Positions 7,207 to 16,299 are shown, counted from the stretch's first letter. The stretch: 64,000 nucleotides of DNA from Paenibacillus tengchongensis (GCF_008973665.1 NZ_WACP01000008.1:137752-201751); one strand, 5' to 3'. The notes: generated by a model from the sequence alone, not told the origin. Translations and numbers: made by a program.

Positions 7207-7773
7207 TTAAATCTCCTCAAACAGCGGGGAACCGATATCGTTCAGCCTGCGCGCGGCGACATCGGCATACAGGCGCTTCAGCCATTTCAGCTCGGTCAGG
7301 CTGTGCTCATACCGGCCGTACATCAGATGCAGCGCCGAGCGGGGCACCGCCATGACATGCTCCTCGTACACCTGATAGTAGAAGTTAACCTGATGCTCGG
7401 TCTCACGGATGCGCTCCTCCAGCACCTTCTCTACCTTGCTCTGGTCAATGTGGCGGGAGAGGGCGAGGGCCATATACAGCGGATGGTAGACCTGCTCGTA
7501 TTTCTTGATCTGCTGCAGGACCAGCTGCTCGAACAGCGCCTTTCCCGATCCGGTAATACGGTAGATCGTCTTATCCGGCCGGTCGCTGCTGGAGATGGTT
7601 TCGGTCGCTTCAATCTGTCCCTCGTCGGCGAGTTTGTCTACGGCGTAGTATAGCGAGCCCATCTGGAGCTTCATCATCTGGTTGTAGGAGCGCTCCTTCA
7701 TGACCAGCATAATCTCGTAAGGGTGCATATCCCGCTCCAGCAGGAGGCCGAGGATTACCAGCTTCATGGACAT
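7207..7773 (-). CDS. PadR-family transcriptional regulator (188 aa)
   Basis: The N-terminal winged helix is VILGLLLERDMHPYEIMLVM, then MKLQMGSLYYAVDKLADEGQ with the wing ending KTIYRITGSGK. The C-terminal half is a long helical dimerisation domain (Vir-type). ATG 7773 lies 3 nt after the exporter stop, with AGAGGT upstream, so it is the second gene of the exporter operon. PadR proteins often repress neighbouring multidrug exporters. The 16-bp palindrome in the exporter promoter (9344-9359) is the obvious candidate operator. Ligand unknown. Confidence 0.9.
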   Translation of the reverse strand: MSMKLVILGLLLERDMHPYEIMLVMKERSYNQMMKLQMGSLYYAVDKLADEGQIEATETISSSDRPDKTIYRITGSGKALFEQLVLQQIKKYEQVYHPLYMALALSRHIDQSKVEKVLEERIRETEHQVNFYYQVYEEHVMAVPRSALHLMYGRYEHSLTELKWLKRLYADVAARRLNDIGSPLFEEI

Positions 7774-7776
7774 GCT

Positions 7777-9300
7777 TTACCTCTGTTCGCTGCCTGGCGC
7801 TGCCGCCGGACGCTTCACCGTCAGCCGGTCCTTGCCTGGCATCAGGAGGACGAAGACAAGCCCCAGCACCGCAGGAACGATCGCCCACAGAAAGGTGTAG
7901 GCTACGGAATCGGACAGTGCGCCCGTAATCTTCTCCAGTACAGGAGCCGGTATCTGCGCTCTGGCCTCCGGTGTCAGGGCGGCGCGCGAGTCGCCGTAAG
8001 CCGAGACGTCGGCTCCGCTGCCGAAGGCGCTGCTCAGGCTGCTCGTGAAATGGTTGCGCTGGACGATCCCGAAGATGGTGATGCCCAGTGTCATGCCGAG
8101 AGAGCGCATAAAGGTGCTGGTCGATGTCGCCGAACCCCGCTGGCGGATATCGAAATGGTGAATGGCTGACATGCCGAGCACCGAGAAGGAGAAGCCGACG
8201 CCAAAGCCTGTCAGTGCCATGAAGCTGTTCAGCACGAGCCGGGACGTATCCGGTTGAATCGTACTTAAGGTGAAGATACCGGCTACGAAGCAGACGGCCG
8301 ACAGCACCATGATATTGCGGAAGCTTACCTTCGTGGTCAGCAGGCCGCCCATCTGGCTGCCGATGACCGAGCCGATCATCATCGGCATCAGAATCAGCCC
8401 CGAATTGGTGGCGGAGCCGCCGAAGACGCCCTGAACGAAGATGGGAATGTAAATCGTCGCTACAATGAAAGCCGAGCCGTAAAATAGCGCGATCAGGCTG
8501 CTGGTCGCAAACAGCCGGTCGCGGAACATGGCAAAGGAGATGACCGGTTCCCTGGCATAGCGCTCAATGAAGAGGAAGGCGATGAGCAATACGGCAAATC
8601 CGGCGAACAGGCCGAGAATAATGGACGAATCCCAGGCATATTGATTGCCGCCCAGCTCCAGGGCGAACATCAGGCAAATGATTGCCCCCACCAGCGTAAA
8701 GGCGCCGCCCCAGTCGATCTTCTGCTCGGCGTGGGCGATGGATTCCTTATAAAAGAAGGCGATCAGGAAGAAAGCGATAATGCCCAGCGGCAGATTAATG
8801 TAGAAAATCCATTGCCAGCCGACATAGTCCGTAATATAGGCGCCGAGGAGCGGCCCGATGACGCTGGAGATGCCGAATACGGCGCCGAACAGCCCGGTCA
8901 GCTTGCCGCGTTTCTCCGCCGGGAAGATGTCGAACACAATCGTGAAGGCGATCGGCATCAGCGCGCCGCCGCCCACGCCCTGAATAGCCCGGTAGATGCT
9001 GAGCTGTGTGATGCTGCCGGCGGTTCCGCACAGCGCCGAGCCGGCCAGGAACAGAATCAGTCCGAAGATGAAGAACCGCTTGCGCCCGTACATGTCCGAG
9101 AGCTTGCCGAAGATCGGCGTTCCCGCCATGACCATAACCATGTAGGCGGAGGTCACCCAGACGATTTTGTCCATACCGCCCAGATCGGACACAATGGTGC
9201 CCATGGCCGCCGCTACGATGGTATTGTCCATGGCGGACATGAGAATACCAAGCAGCAGGCCGACGACCACGAGCTTGAGATTGCTTTGTTTGGTTTGCAT
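7777..9300 (-). CDS. MFS drug exporter, DHA2 (EmrB/QacA) family, 14 TM (507 aa)
   Basis: Proton-driven multidrug efflux pump. The N-terminal domain has the motif D1-like LGILMSAMDNTIVAAAMGTI. Motif A follows (GKLSDMYGRKRFF), then motif C-like GAVFGISSVIGPLLGAYITD. The length and the hydrophobic pattern suit 14 helices. ATG 9300 follows AAAGGAG with an 11-nt spacer. It is the first gene of a two-gene operon with the PadR-type regulator. Confidence 0.93.
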   Translation of the reverse strand: MQTKQSNLKLVVVGLLLGILMSAMDNTIVAAAMGTIVSDLGGMDKIVWVTSAYMVMVMAGTPIFGKLSDMYGRKRFFIFGLILFLAGSALCGTAGSITQLSIYRAIQGVGGGALMPIAFTIVFDIFPAEKRGKLTGLFGAVFGISSVIGPLLGAYITDYVGWQWIFYINLPLGIIAFFLIAFFYKESIAHAEQKIDWGGAFTLVGAIICLMFALELGGNQYAWDSSIILGLFAGFAVLLIAFLFIERYAREPVISFAMFRDRLFATSSLIALFYGSAFIVATIYIPIFVQGVFGGSATNSGLILMPMMIGSVIGSQMGGLLTTKVSFRNIMVLSAVCFVAGIFTLSTIQPDTSRLVLNSFMALTGFGVGFSFSVLGMSAIHHFDIRQRGSATSTSTFMRSLGMTLGITIFGIVQRNHFTSSLSSAFGSGADVSAYGDSRAALTPEARAQIPAPVLEKITGALSDSVAYTFLWAIVPAVLGLVFVLLMPGKDRLTVKRPAAAPGSEQR

Positions 9301-9339
9301 GGTTCACGAGGCTCCTTTGCATGAAATCATTATGGAAAG

Positions 9340-9369
9340 ATTATATTCAAATTTGAATAGGGAGAGCAA
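9340..9369 (-). promoter_or_regulatory. Exporter promoter with palindromic operator in the spacer
   Basis: On the minus strand: TTGCTC (-35, 9364-9369), an 18-bp spacer, and TATAAT (-10, 9340-9345). A perfect 16-bp palindrome, TATTCAAATTTGAATA (9344-9359), fills the spacer and touches the -10, the classic position for a repressor site. The PadR-type protein encoded by the same operon is the likely binder. Confidence 0.75.
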
Positions 9370-9419
9370 GAACTATTTCACTTTTCAACCTGGCCAAAAT
9401 GTCAAAGGCGTATACGCAA

Positions 9420-9450
9420 TGAAACAGCCGCTCCGGTAAGGGAACGGCTG
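9420..9450 (-). terminator. Terminator after GGDEF/HD-GYP gene
   Basis: CAGCCGCTCC (9425-9434) pairs with GGAACGGCTG (9441-9450) with one mismatch and a 6-nt loop. A short T-rich tail follows on the minus strand. Confidence 0.6.
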
Positions 9451-9493
9451 GACAAAATAAAGGTTATGTATAGTGCAGTGACGGGGCTTTCTG

Positions 9494-11341
9494 TCAGGAT
9501 ATCCGTTCGGCGGCGGTTCTGAACAGCTCCCGCTCCTCGATGTAACGGATGAACAGCTCGGTCAGCTGCGGGTCAAACTGGCTTCCGGCGCAGGAGCGCA
9601 GCTCGGAGATGGCCTCGGCAACCGATTTGGTCCTCTGGTAAGGCCGCTCGGAAGTCATGGCGTCGAAGGAGTCGATAATCGTCAGCATCCGGCACAGGCG
9701 GGGGATTTCCTCCCCTTTGAAGCCGTAAGGATATCCTTTGCCGTCATAACGTTCATGATGCAGCTCGATAAAGGGGGCCAGCTCCTTGAATTTTTCACCG
9801 GTCAGCGCCATCTCCTTGCCCCAGGTGACATGCCACTTGACCATGTCCCATTCGTCAGGGGTCAGCTTGTCTTTTTTATTGAGGATTCCCCAGGGGATCT
9901 CCAGCTTGCCGATGTCGTGTATCAGGGCGCCCAGCGAAAATTGCCGTTTGGACAAATTGTCCAGCCCCAGCCGTTCGCTCATATCAAGGGCGTAGCGGTA
10001 GACGCGTTTGGAGTGCTTGAAGGTATCCATATCCTTGTACATAAACAGGCTCAGCTGCTGCTCGATATCGCGCACATCCTGGCTGAAGTCAAGCTCACGT
10101 TCAAGCTGCGACTGGTTGCCGTAGATATGCACCATGTTCTTGCCCTGCCTTTTGGCATAATAGAGCGCCTGATCGGCATGCTCCACCAGCTCGGACTTGG
10201 AGTGGATATCCGGCCGGTAGCCGGCGATTCCCGCTGAGAACGAAAGACAGCCCTGGGGGAGAATCTCCACGCCCTCAAAGGGAGAGTTGTTGAGCGTGCG
10301 GCGCAGGTTCTCCATGAATTGCCCGGCGGCGGCCGTATCATAACCCGGCATGAGCAGCGTAAATTCCTCCCCGCCGTAACGGGATAGAACCATCCCGGTG
10401 TCTTCGGTCGCTCTTCTCAGCAGGTCGGCCAGGAAGACGATCAGGCCGTCACCTTTTAAGTGGCCGAAATGATCGTTATACCGCTTGAAATTATCGATAT
10501 CGATCATTGCCAGCGACAGCGGATAGCCGGCGCCCTGCTGCGATTTACGCATTTCTTCTTCCAGCGCGGTTTCGAAATAGCTGTGATTGAACAGCCCGGT
10601 CCGCTGGTCGCGGTTGGCCCGGTCTTCGATGCCGCGGTACATGCTGAACAGCCGTTTGAACGAATAGGAGATGAAGATGCTGAGGCACAGGAACAACAGA
10701 AGCCCCAGCATATGGTTGTAGTACAGCAGTGTTGTCAGCACAAGCGAAAGCACCAATGTGCATAAGTAAGCGAGAACGGCGTCGGTCAGCATGCCCTTGA
10801 GGGTATCAAAGAGTTTCTCGCGGTGGACAATATAATGGTAGAGCCCGACCAGCAGCAGGTTCAGCAGAAAATAGACACCCATCGCAGCGACGTAGGCGCC
10901 AAGGTGGCTGCCCAGCAGCGGTCCCTGCCGGCCGCCGAGCGCGGTGAAGAGGAACGAGGACGCAGTGATCATAATACTGTACACAGAAAAATTAATGATA
11001 TGCCGCCATGGCGCGCCGCGCCGTTCGACAAACAAGGAAAGCACAGAGCTGCATAAGAGGGCCAGAAGCGTGAAAGAGGTCCCGAAGACAAAGATTGCCG
11101 CCAGGTAAGCCGCCGAATCCAGCGTTAGCCCGTTGCCCTGCGGGGGAAGCTGGAACGCGAAGACAATCAGAATGAGCGCGGCCGCTGACATGGCAGCAAT
11201 CCAGCCCCAGGTTGATGCAGGAAGAGTGGTGAGCCCCCTGCCGCCATACGCGGCGAACAAGGTCAAGCCAAGCAGGCATAGGCCCAGGGAGTATAAATGT
11301 CTGATGTTCTTCCCCAGACTGCTTATGATCCGTAGATGCAC
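9494..11341 (-). CDS. Membrane GGDEF + HD-GYP protein (c-di-GMP synthesis and hydrolysis)
   Basis: About the first 240 residues hold six to seven membrane helices. The GGDEF domain follows, from RDQRTGLFNHSYFETALEEE through LSLAMIDIDNFKRYNDHFGH to the active-site LSRYGGEEFTLLMPG. The C-terminal HD-GYP phosphodiesterase domain has FKHSKRVYRYA, LIHDIGKLEIPWGIL and IELHHERYDGKGYPYG, with the HD and GYP motifs intact. One chain could therefore make and degrade c-di-GMP. GTG 11341 is chosen for AAAGGAG 8 nt upstream, giving 615 aa; an open frame extends 90 codons further into the csoR promoter region without a better site. Net activity is not predictable by eye. It could supply the ligand for the riboswitch at 2050-2153. 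Confidence 0.92.
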   Translation of the reverse strand: MHLRIISSLGKNIRHLYSLGLCLLGLTLFAAYGGRGLTTLPASTWGWIAAMSAAALILIVFAFQLPPQGNGLTLDSAAYLAAIFVFGTSFTLLALLCSSVLSLFVERRGAPWRHIINFSVYSIMITASSFLFTALGGRQGPLLGSHLGAYVAAMGVYFLLNLLLVGLYHYIVHREKLFDTLKGMLTDAVLAYLCTLVLSLVLTTLLYYNHMLGLLLFLCLSIFISYSFKRLFSMYRGIEDRANRDQRTGLFNHSYFETALEEEMRKSQQGAGYPLSLAMIDIDNFKRYNDHFGHLKGDGLIVFLADLLRRATEDTGMVLSRYGGEEFTLLMPGYDTAAAGQFMENLRRTLNNSPFEGVEILPQGCLSFSAGIAGYRPDIHSKSELVEHADQALYYAKRQGKNMVHIYGNQSQLERELDFSQDVRDIEQQLSLFMYKDMDTFKHSKRVYRYALDMSERLGLDNLSKRQFSLGALIHDIGKLEIPWGILNKKDKLTPDEWDMVKWHVTWGKEMALTGEKFKELAPFIELHHERYDGKGYPYGFKGEEIPRLCRMLTIIDSFDAMTSERPYQRTKSVAEAISELRSCAGSQFDPQLTELFIRYIEERELFRTAAERIS

Positions 11342-11482
11342 TGTTGCCGCTCCTTTCAAATAAGTGAGTGATTTATGCAGGCCGGAGGAATTAACATTAG
11401 GACTCCGGAGGTAGGGGGTATATTTCGCTTTAAACCGGTAAATCTCCTGCCCGGACCAGTGTGATAGAGACAAAAGCATGTC

Positions 11483-11512
11483 TTGACATACCCATGGGGG
11501 GTATAATATAGT
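11483..11512 (+). promoter_or_regulatory. csoR promoter with CsoR operator
   Basis: TTGACA (11483-11488), an 18-bp spacer, TATAGT (11507-11512). The spacer is almost filled by ATACCCATGGGGGGTAT (11488-11504), a typical copper-responsive CsoR box with C-tract/G-tract pseudo-palindrome. Cu(I)-loaded CsoR would release it. Confidence 0.88.
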
Positions 11513-11534
11513 GTTGATAAGGAGGCTGATTGCT

Positions 11535-11882
11535 TTGGCTGGAAATGAACAGGCCCACAGCGGAGAATCCTGCGGCAACGGTTGCCCGCCGGCAGCTCCC
11601 GGTGTCCGCAAGAGCCATCATTCGCCGGAGTTCAAGAACGGGCTGACCACCCGGCTGAACCGGATTGAAGGCCAAATCCGCGGGATTAAGGGAATGATTG
11701 AACGCGATACGTATTGCGACGATGTGCTCAATCAGCTGGCGGCGGTCCAGGCTGCGCTGAACGGCGTAGGCAAGCTGCTGCTGGAAGGCCATATGAAGAG
11801 CTGTATTATCGAGCGGATTGAGGCGGGAGAGCATGAGGTCATCGATGAGCTGCTTATAACGGTCAACAAGCTGATGAAATAA
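11535..11882 (+). CDS. csoR: Copper-sensing repressor CsoR (115 aa)
   Basis: All-helical repressor that binds Cu(I) and derepresses copper efflux. The core KNGLTTRLNRIEGQIRGIKG is followed by IERDTYCDDVLNQL and LLLEGHMKSCIIERI. This supplies the Cys, His and Cys copper ligands (C in TYCDD, H and C in GHMKSC). TTG 11535 is used, with AAGGAGG 9 nt upstream. The N-terminal 30 residues before the conserved core are His/Cys-rich and variable (CGNGCPP). It heads the copper locus and autoregulates through 11488-11504. Confidence 0.95.
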   Translation: MAGNEQAHSGESCGNGCPPAAPGVRKSHHSPEFKNGLTTRLNRIEGQIRGIKGMIERDTYCDDVLNQLAAVQAALNGVGKLLLEGHMKSCIIERIEAGEHEVIDELLITVNKLMK

Positions 11883-11916
11883 TAAGATATCTATTCAATC
11901 TCAGGAGGGGTTTAAT

Positions 11917-12120
11917 ATGTCAAACGCAACATTAACTGTCGAAGGAATGTCCTGTGGACATTGTGTCAGCGCCGTGGAGAAAGCCGTCAGCGGGGTAGGC
12001 GCATCGGCGAAGGTGGATCTTGCCGCGAAGACAGTAGCGGTGGAATATGACGAGAGCAAGGTAAGCCTGGGCGACATCGAGGCCGCCATTGAAGATCAGG
12101 GCTACGACGTCGTTAAGTAA
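11917..12120 (+). CDS. copZ: Copper chaperone CopZ (67 aa)
   Basis: A single heavy-metal-associated domain: ATLTVEGMSCGHCVSAVEKA, with the GMSCGHC Cu(I) site and a ferredoxin-like fold length. It delivers Cu(I) to CopA and is co-transcribed with csoR (34 nt gap). CAGGAGGGG precedes the ATG. Confidence 0.96.
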   Translation: MSNATLTVEGMSCGHCVSAVEKAVSGVGASAKVDLAAKTVAVEYDESKVSLGDIEAAIEDQGYDVVK

Positions 12121-12173
12121 GGCCGTAACTGTACAGACTAAGGCTTGGAGCGGGAACGGTTCTCTGGTTCCGG

Positions 12174-12198
12174 AGGCGCCAACGCCTTTTCTTTTTTC
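12174..12198 (+). terminator. Weak terminator between copZ and copA
   Basis: AGGCG-CCAA-CGCCT followed by TTTCTTTTTT. The stem is only 5 bp but GC-rich with a good U-run. It separates csoR-copZ from copA, which has its own CsoR box. Confidence 0.55.
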
Positions 12199-12205
12199 AT
12201 AAAAT

Positions 12206-12222
12206 ATACCCTAAGGGGGTAT
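12206..12222 (+). promoter_or_regulatory. Second CsoR operator, upstream of copA
   Basis: ATACCCTAAGGGGGTAT repeats the pattern of the box at 11488-11504 (13 of 17 bases shared), 14 nt before the copA start. At that distance it would lie in the 5' leader or promoter of copA. Confidence 0.82.
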
Positions 12223-12235
12223 GGAGGCGAGTGGT

Positions 12236-14689
12236 ATGAATCAAATGTCAGCAGCGGGTGAACGGCAAACGACGCTGCAGGTCACCGGTATGACCTGCTC
12301 CGCCTGCGCTGCGCGGATTGAGAAGGGCTTGTCCCGCATGGAGGGCATCTCGCGGGTCAACGTCAACCTGGCGCTGGAGCAGGCGACCGTAGGGTATGAT
12401 CCCGCGGTGGCCGGCGTTCCGCAGATTGAAGAGAAGATCCGTTCACTCGGTTACGATACGGTTAAGGAAGCGGCGGATTTCGATATTTCCGGCATGACCT
12501 GTGCCGCCTGCTCGGCGCGGATCGAGAAGACGCTGGGCCGGATGCCCGGCATCGCGGCGGTCAATGTCAATCTGGCGCTGGAAACGGCTCATGTCGAATA
12601 CAGTCCGGGCCAGGTCGGCACGGCGGATATTATCGACAAGGTTGCCAGCCTGGGTTACCGGGCAGCGCTGAAACGGGACCGCGAAGAGGCGGCGGACAGC
12701 CGGAGCAAGGAGATTGTGCGCAAGCGGAACAAGTGGATTGTCTCCGCAGTGCTGTCCTTCCCGCTGCTCTGGGCGATGGTTGCCCACTTCTCGTTCACCT
12801 CCTGGATTCCGCTCCCGGAGCTGCTCATGAATCCCTGGTTCCAGCTGGCGCTGGCGACCCCGGTTCAGTTCCTTATCGGCTGGCAGTTCTATGTCAGCGC
12901 CTATAAAGCGCTGAAGAACGGCAGCGCTAATATGGATGTGCTGGTGGCGCTCGGTACCTCGGCGGCGTATTTCTACAGCCTGTATCTTACCATTGATTCC
13001 CTGTCGATGAGCGGGATGGACCATACGGTAGAGATGTATTATGAGACCAGCGCCATCCTCATTACGCTGATTCTGGTCGGCAAATGGTTCGAGGCGCTGG
13101 CCAAGGGGCGCTCCTCCGAGGCGATCCGCAGTCTGATGGGCCTGCAGGCCAAGACTGCACTGGTTGTGCGGGACGGCGCCGAGCTTACTGTTCCGGTTGA
13201 AGAAGTCATCCCCGGCGATATCGTGCTGGTGAAGCCGGGAACGAAGGTGCCCGTCGACGGCGAGGTGGTCGAGGGCTTGTCCTCGGTGGACGAATCGATG
13301 CTGACCGGGGAGAGCATTCCGGTGGAGAAGAAGCCGGGCGACTCGGTTATCGGCGCTACGCTCAACAAGAACGGCATGCTGAAGATCAAGGCCCGCAAGG
13401 TGGGCCGCGATACGGCGCTGGCGCAGATCATCCGCGTCGTGGAAGAAGCCCAGGGCTCGAAGGCGCCGATCCAGCGGATTGCCGACCGTATTTCCGGCAT
13501 CTTCGTGCCGATCGTCGTCGGCATTGCGGCGCTTACCTTCGCCGTCTGGTATATCTGGGGCGCACCGGGGCAGTTCGCGGACGCGCTGGAGAAAGCGATC
13601 GCCGTGCTGGTTATCGCCTGCCCGTGCGCTTTGGGGCTGGCGACGCCGACCTCGATTATGGCCGGCTCGGGCCGTGCTGCGGAGTTCGGCATTCTCTTTA
13701 AGGGCGGCGAGCATCTGGAGGCGGCCCAGGCGATCCGGACCGTGGTGCTCGATAAGACCGGCACTGTAACCAGCGGCAAGCCGGTCCTGACCGATATCGT
13801 CACCACCACCGGTATTGCGGCGCACGGAAAGGTGCTTGCGGAGAACCGGCTGCTGGCCATAGTGGCCGCCGCCGAGAGGCTGTCCGAGCATCCGCTGGCC
13901 GAGGCCATTGTCTCCGGTGCGAATGAGCGGCGGCTGGACCTGCCGGAGGCCGGTCAGTTCGAAGCCGTGCCCGGCCGCGGAATATCGGCCGTGGTCGACG
14001 GGCAGGAGGTCCGCGTCGGTACGCGGCGGATGATGGAGGAGCTTGGCGCAGACACTGCTCCATGGGGCGGATTGATGCAGAAGCTGGAGCAGGAAGGCAA
14101 GACGGCGATGCTGGTGGCCGTAGACGGCGGGATTGCCGGGATTGTAGCGGTCGCCGATACCATTAAAGAAACTTCCAAAGCAGCTGTTGCCAGACTGCAT
14201 GAGATGGGGATCGACGTCGTAATGATTACGGGCGACAACAAGCTTACGGCCAAGGCAATAGCCGATCAGGCCGGCATCCGCACTGTGCTGGCGGAGGTGC
14301 TGCCCGAAGGCAAGGCCGCCGAGATCCGCCGGCTGCAGCAGGGCGGGAACAAGGTGGCGATGGTCGGCGACGGCATCAACGACGCTCCGGCCCTGGCCAC
14401 GGCCGATACCGGCATGGCCATCGGCACCGGGACCGATGTGGCGATGGAGGCGGCGGATATTACGCTGATGCGGGGAGACCTGATGAGCATCCCCGATGCC
14501 ATCCTGATGAGCCGCAAGACCATGGCCAATATCAAGCAGAATTTGTTCTGGGCGCTCGCTTACAATACAATTGGTATACCGATAGCTGCCCTGGGCTTTC
14601 TCGCCCCATGGCTCGCCGGTGCAGCCATGGCCTTCAGCTCCGTCTCGGTGGTGCTGAATGCGCTGCGGCTGCAGCGGGTGAAGCTGTAA
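12236..14689 (+). CDS. copA: Copper-exporting P1B-type ATPase CopA (817 aa)
   Basis: Pumps Cu(I) out of the cell. Two N-terminal metal-binding domains have [14 protein letters not shown] and [14 protein letters not shown]. Eight membrane helices carry the CPC motif ([15 protein letters not shown]). The phosphorylation site is [12 protein letters not shown], the SEHPL motif is in [11 protein letters not shown], and the hinge is [18 protein letters not shown] 12236 has GGAGG 8 nt upstream; the earlier ATG at 12221 overlaps the CsoR box. Length and all motifs are normal for a Gram-positive CopA with two metal domains. Confidence 0.97.
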   Translation: MNQMSAAGERQTTLQVTGMTCSACAARIEKGLSRMEGISRVNVNLALEQATVGYDPAVAGVPQIEEKIRSLGYDTVKEAADFDISGMTCAACSARIEKTLGRMPGIAAVNVNLALETAHVEYSPGQVGTADIIDKVASLGYRAALKRDREEAADSRSKEIVRKRNKWIVSAVLSFPLLWAMVAHFSFTSWIPLPELLMNPWFQLALATPVQFLIGWQFYVSAYKALKNGSANMDVLVALGTSAAYFYSLYLTIDSLSMSGMDHTVEMYYETSAILITLILVGKWFEALAKGRSSEAIRSLMGLQAKTALVVRDGAELTVPVEEVIPGDIVLVKPGTKVPVDGEVVEGLSSVDESMLTGESIPVEKKPGDSVIGATLNKNGMLKIKARKVGRDTALAQIIRVVEEAQGSKAPIQRIADRISGIFVPIVVGIAALTFAVWYIWGAPGQFADALEKAIAVLVIACPCALGLATPTSIMAGSGRAAEFGILFKGGEHLEAAQAIRTVVLDKTGTVTSGKPVLTDIVTTTGIAAHGKVLAENRLLAIVAAAERLSEHPLAEAIVSGANERRLDLPEAGQFEAVPGRGISAVVDGQEVRVGTRRMMEELGADTAPWGGLMQKLEQEGKTAMLVAVDGGIAGIVAVADTIKETSKAAVARLHEMGIDVVMITGDNKLTAKAIADQAGIRTVLAEVLPEGKAAEIRRLQQGGNKVAMVGDGINDAPALATADTGMAIGTGTDVAMEAADITLMRGDLMSIPDAILMSRKTMANIKQNLFWALAYNTIGIPIAALGFLAPWLAGAAMAFSSVSVVLNALRLQRVKL

Positions 14690-14724
14690 GGCAAGCGGCA
14701 TACCAAGTAAGGAGTGAATGAACG

Positions 14725-15495
14725 ATGAGCAATGAGAACCATTCGAATGAAACAACGAACGATACCCTTGACCTGCTGATGCGACACGCTTCTGTCCGCA
14801 AATATCAGGACCGGCCGGTTGCCGAGGAGACGCTCGCCGCCATTATCGGCGCGGCGCAAATGGCGTCCACCTCCAGCAACGTCCAGGCCTACAGCGTCAT
14901 TGCCGTGGACGATCCGAAACAGAAGGCGCAGCTGTCCGCCCTCTCGGGCAACCAGGCCTACATCGAGGAGTGCCCGGTCTTCCTGATCTGGTGCGCCGAT
15001 CTGTACCGGCTGCAGGAGACAGCCGGCCCGCAGCTGGAAGATGGCGGCACCTTCGATACGACGGAGAACTTCATCGTCGCCACTGTCGATGCCGCGCTGG
15101 CCGCGCAGAATGCCGCCGTTGCCGCCGAATCGCTCGGCCTCGGCATAGTGTACATCGGCGGCGTCCGCAACAACATCGCCGAGCTGTCGGAGCTGCTCGG
15201 CCTGCCCGAGCGGGTCTATCCGGTCTTCGGGATGTGCCTCGGCTATCCGGAAGGGGAATCCGGTATCCGGCCGCGCCTGCCGCTGGAAGGCGTGCTGCAC
15301 CGGGGCCGTTACGACCAGGAGAAGACGGCCGCGCAGGTGGCGATCTACGACGAAGTCTCGCGGGAGTACATGCTGAAGCGCAGCGGCGGGAAGATGGATA
15401 CGCCGTGGTCGGCGATGATGGCTAAGCGTTTTGCCGAGCCGTCGCGGATGCAGATGAAGGATTTTCTGCTCAGCAAAGGCTTTATGAAGCGTTAA
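14725..15495 (+). CDS. NfrA-type FMN-dependent nitroreductase/NAD(P)H oxidoreductase (256 aa)
   Basis: Flavin reductase of the nitroreductase superfamily. The N-terminal HASVRKYQDRPVAEE contains the FMN phosphate-binding Arg residues. AQMASTSSNVQAYSVIAVDD is the second FMN loop, and ESLGLGIVYIGGVRNN with GMCLGYPEG completes the pocket. The C-terminal WSAMMAKRFAEPSR segment is typical of NfrA/oxygen-insensitive nitroreductases. GGAGTG precedes ATG 14725. It lies 35 nt after copA and could be read with it, but a link to copper is only positional. Confidence 0.9.
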   Translation: MSNENHSNETTNDTLDLLMRHASVRKYQDRPVAEETLAAIIGAAQMASTSSNVQAYSVIAVDDPKQKAQLSALSGNQAYIEECPVFLIWCADLYRLQETAGPQLEDGGTFDTTENFIVATVDAALAAQNAAVAAESLGLGIVYIGGVRNNIAELSELLGLPERVYPVFGMCLGYPEGESGIRPRLPLEGVLHRGRYDQEKTAAQVAIYDEVSREYMLKRSGGKMDTPWSAMMAKRFAEPSRMQMKDFLLSKGFMKR

Positions 15496-15514
15496 CCGCA
15501 AATGGATCGGCAAG

Positions 15515-15554
15515 AGAGCCTGTACCCGGCATGAGAATGCCGGTGCAGGCTCTT
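15515..15554 (+). terminator. Hairpin after the nitroreductase gene
   Basis: AGAGCCTG-TA-CCCGGCAT pairs with ATGCCGG-TG-CAGGCTCT across a GAGA loop. Only a short T-run follows, so it may be a weak terminator. Confidence 0.55.
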
Positions 15555-15564
15555 TGCGCTGTCC

Positions 15565-15845
15565 GCCCAGGAAAGCGGCGGAGGCGATCCGCCGGGTCAT
15601 GGACGGGCGGTGGGAAGTGTCGCCGACTGGCCTTCGGCAGCCTGCGCGAGGAGAATCCGCTCACCGGGCGCGAGCGGAATATTCTGAGGCTGGCCGGAGA
15701 GGGCCTTTCCGCCGGGGAGATTGCCTCCGGCCTGCATCTCTCCTACGGCACCGTCCGCAACTACATCTCCGAGATTCTCGGCAAGCTGGAAGTGAAGAGC
15801 CGGATCGAAGCGGTGCGGCTGGCGGAGGAGAAGGGCTGGATTTAG
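15565..15845 (+). pseudogene. Remnant of a NarL/DesR-type response regulator, frameshifted and truncated
   Basis: The last 70 residues, from REENPLTGRERNILRLAGEG to SYGTVRNYISEILGKLEVKS and IEAVRLAEEKGWI, are a complete LuxR-type helix-turn-helix. The linker normally found just before it (AEAIRRVMDGRWEVSP) is present in another frame at about 15575-15620, showing a frameshift. The whole receiver domain is missing. No start codon with a ribosome site serves the HTH. It is best read as a decayed desR-like gene that lost its N-terminus. Expression of the HTH fragment cannot be excluded. Confidence 0.8.
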
Positions 15846-15852
15846 GCCGGGA

Positions 15853-16080
15853 TCACTTGGGTTCTGCGGCACTCTTCCCGGAAGGAACGGCGGGCTCTGC
15901 CTTGTCTTCGAAGTGAATCAGGACCAGCATGAGCAGGGAAACGGCGACAATCTGTGTCACCATAAATGCAGTGGGGACCTCAAATAGTGTATCCGTTAAC
16001 GGCAGCAGGCCGATAAAGACAACGTATTGATGAGCGGAAATGTGCTCAATCGTTCTTTGAATCATCTCACTGTAAATCAT
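15853..16080 (-). CDS. Small membrane protein, unknown function (75 aa)
   Basis: ATG 16080 has AGGGGGTGA just upstream. About residues 15-35 and 38-58 form two hydrophobic segments (VVFIGLLPLTDTLF; VTQIVAVSLLMLVLI), followed by a charged tail ending SGKSAAEPK. It faces the decayed response regulator (8 nt apart). No family is recognised. Confidence 0.65.
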   Translation of the reverse strand: MIYSEMIQRTIEHISAHQYVVFIGLLPLTDTLFEVPTAFMVTQIVAVSLLMLVLIHFEDKAEPAVPSGKSAAEPK

Positions 16081-16182
16081 GCTCTCACCCCCTCTGCCTA
16101 AAAGATTATCAGAATCGCTTTGCGGATTTTTGATATTTATTGCGCTCTTCCTGCTGCTGCTGACGGCCTGGGTCCGGACGGC

Positions 16183-16222
16183 AAAAAAAGCTCCGCTCCC
16201 GGTATTTAACCGGAGCAGAGCT
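16183..16222 (-). terminator. Terminator of the thiamine-precursor transporter operon
   Basis: AGCTCCGCTCCCGG-type arm at 16189-16202 pairs with CCGGAGCAGAGCT (16210-16222) with a small mismatch. On the minus strand the stem ends in seven T. It lies 78 nt after the ATPase gene. Confidence 0.85.
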
Positions 16223-16299
16223 TGAGGGTTAAAGAGATTGGGCACAGGGTGACAGCAGTCTGGCGATGGCTGAATGGCTGAATGATGAGCGTCTTCCCA

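Noticed and set aside
12443..14755. A 770-codon open frame antisense to copA
   Set aside because: GC-rich coding DNA keeps long antisense frames open. It lies wholly opposite a well-supported P-type ATPase, has no ribosome site, and its translation is low-complexity.
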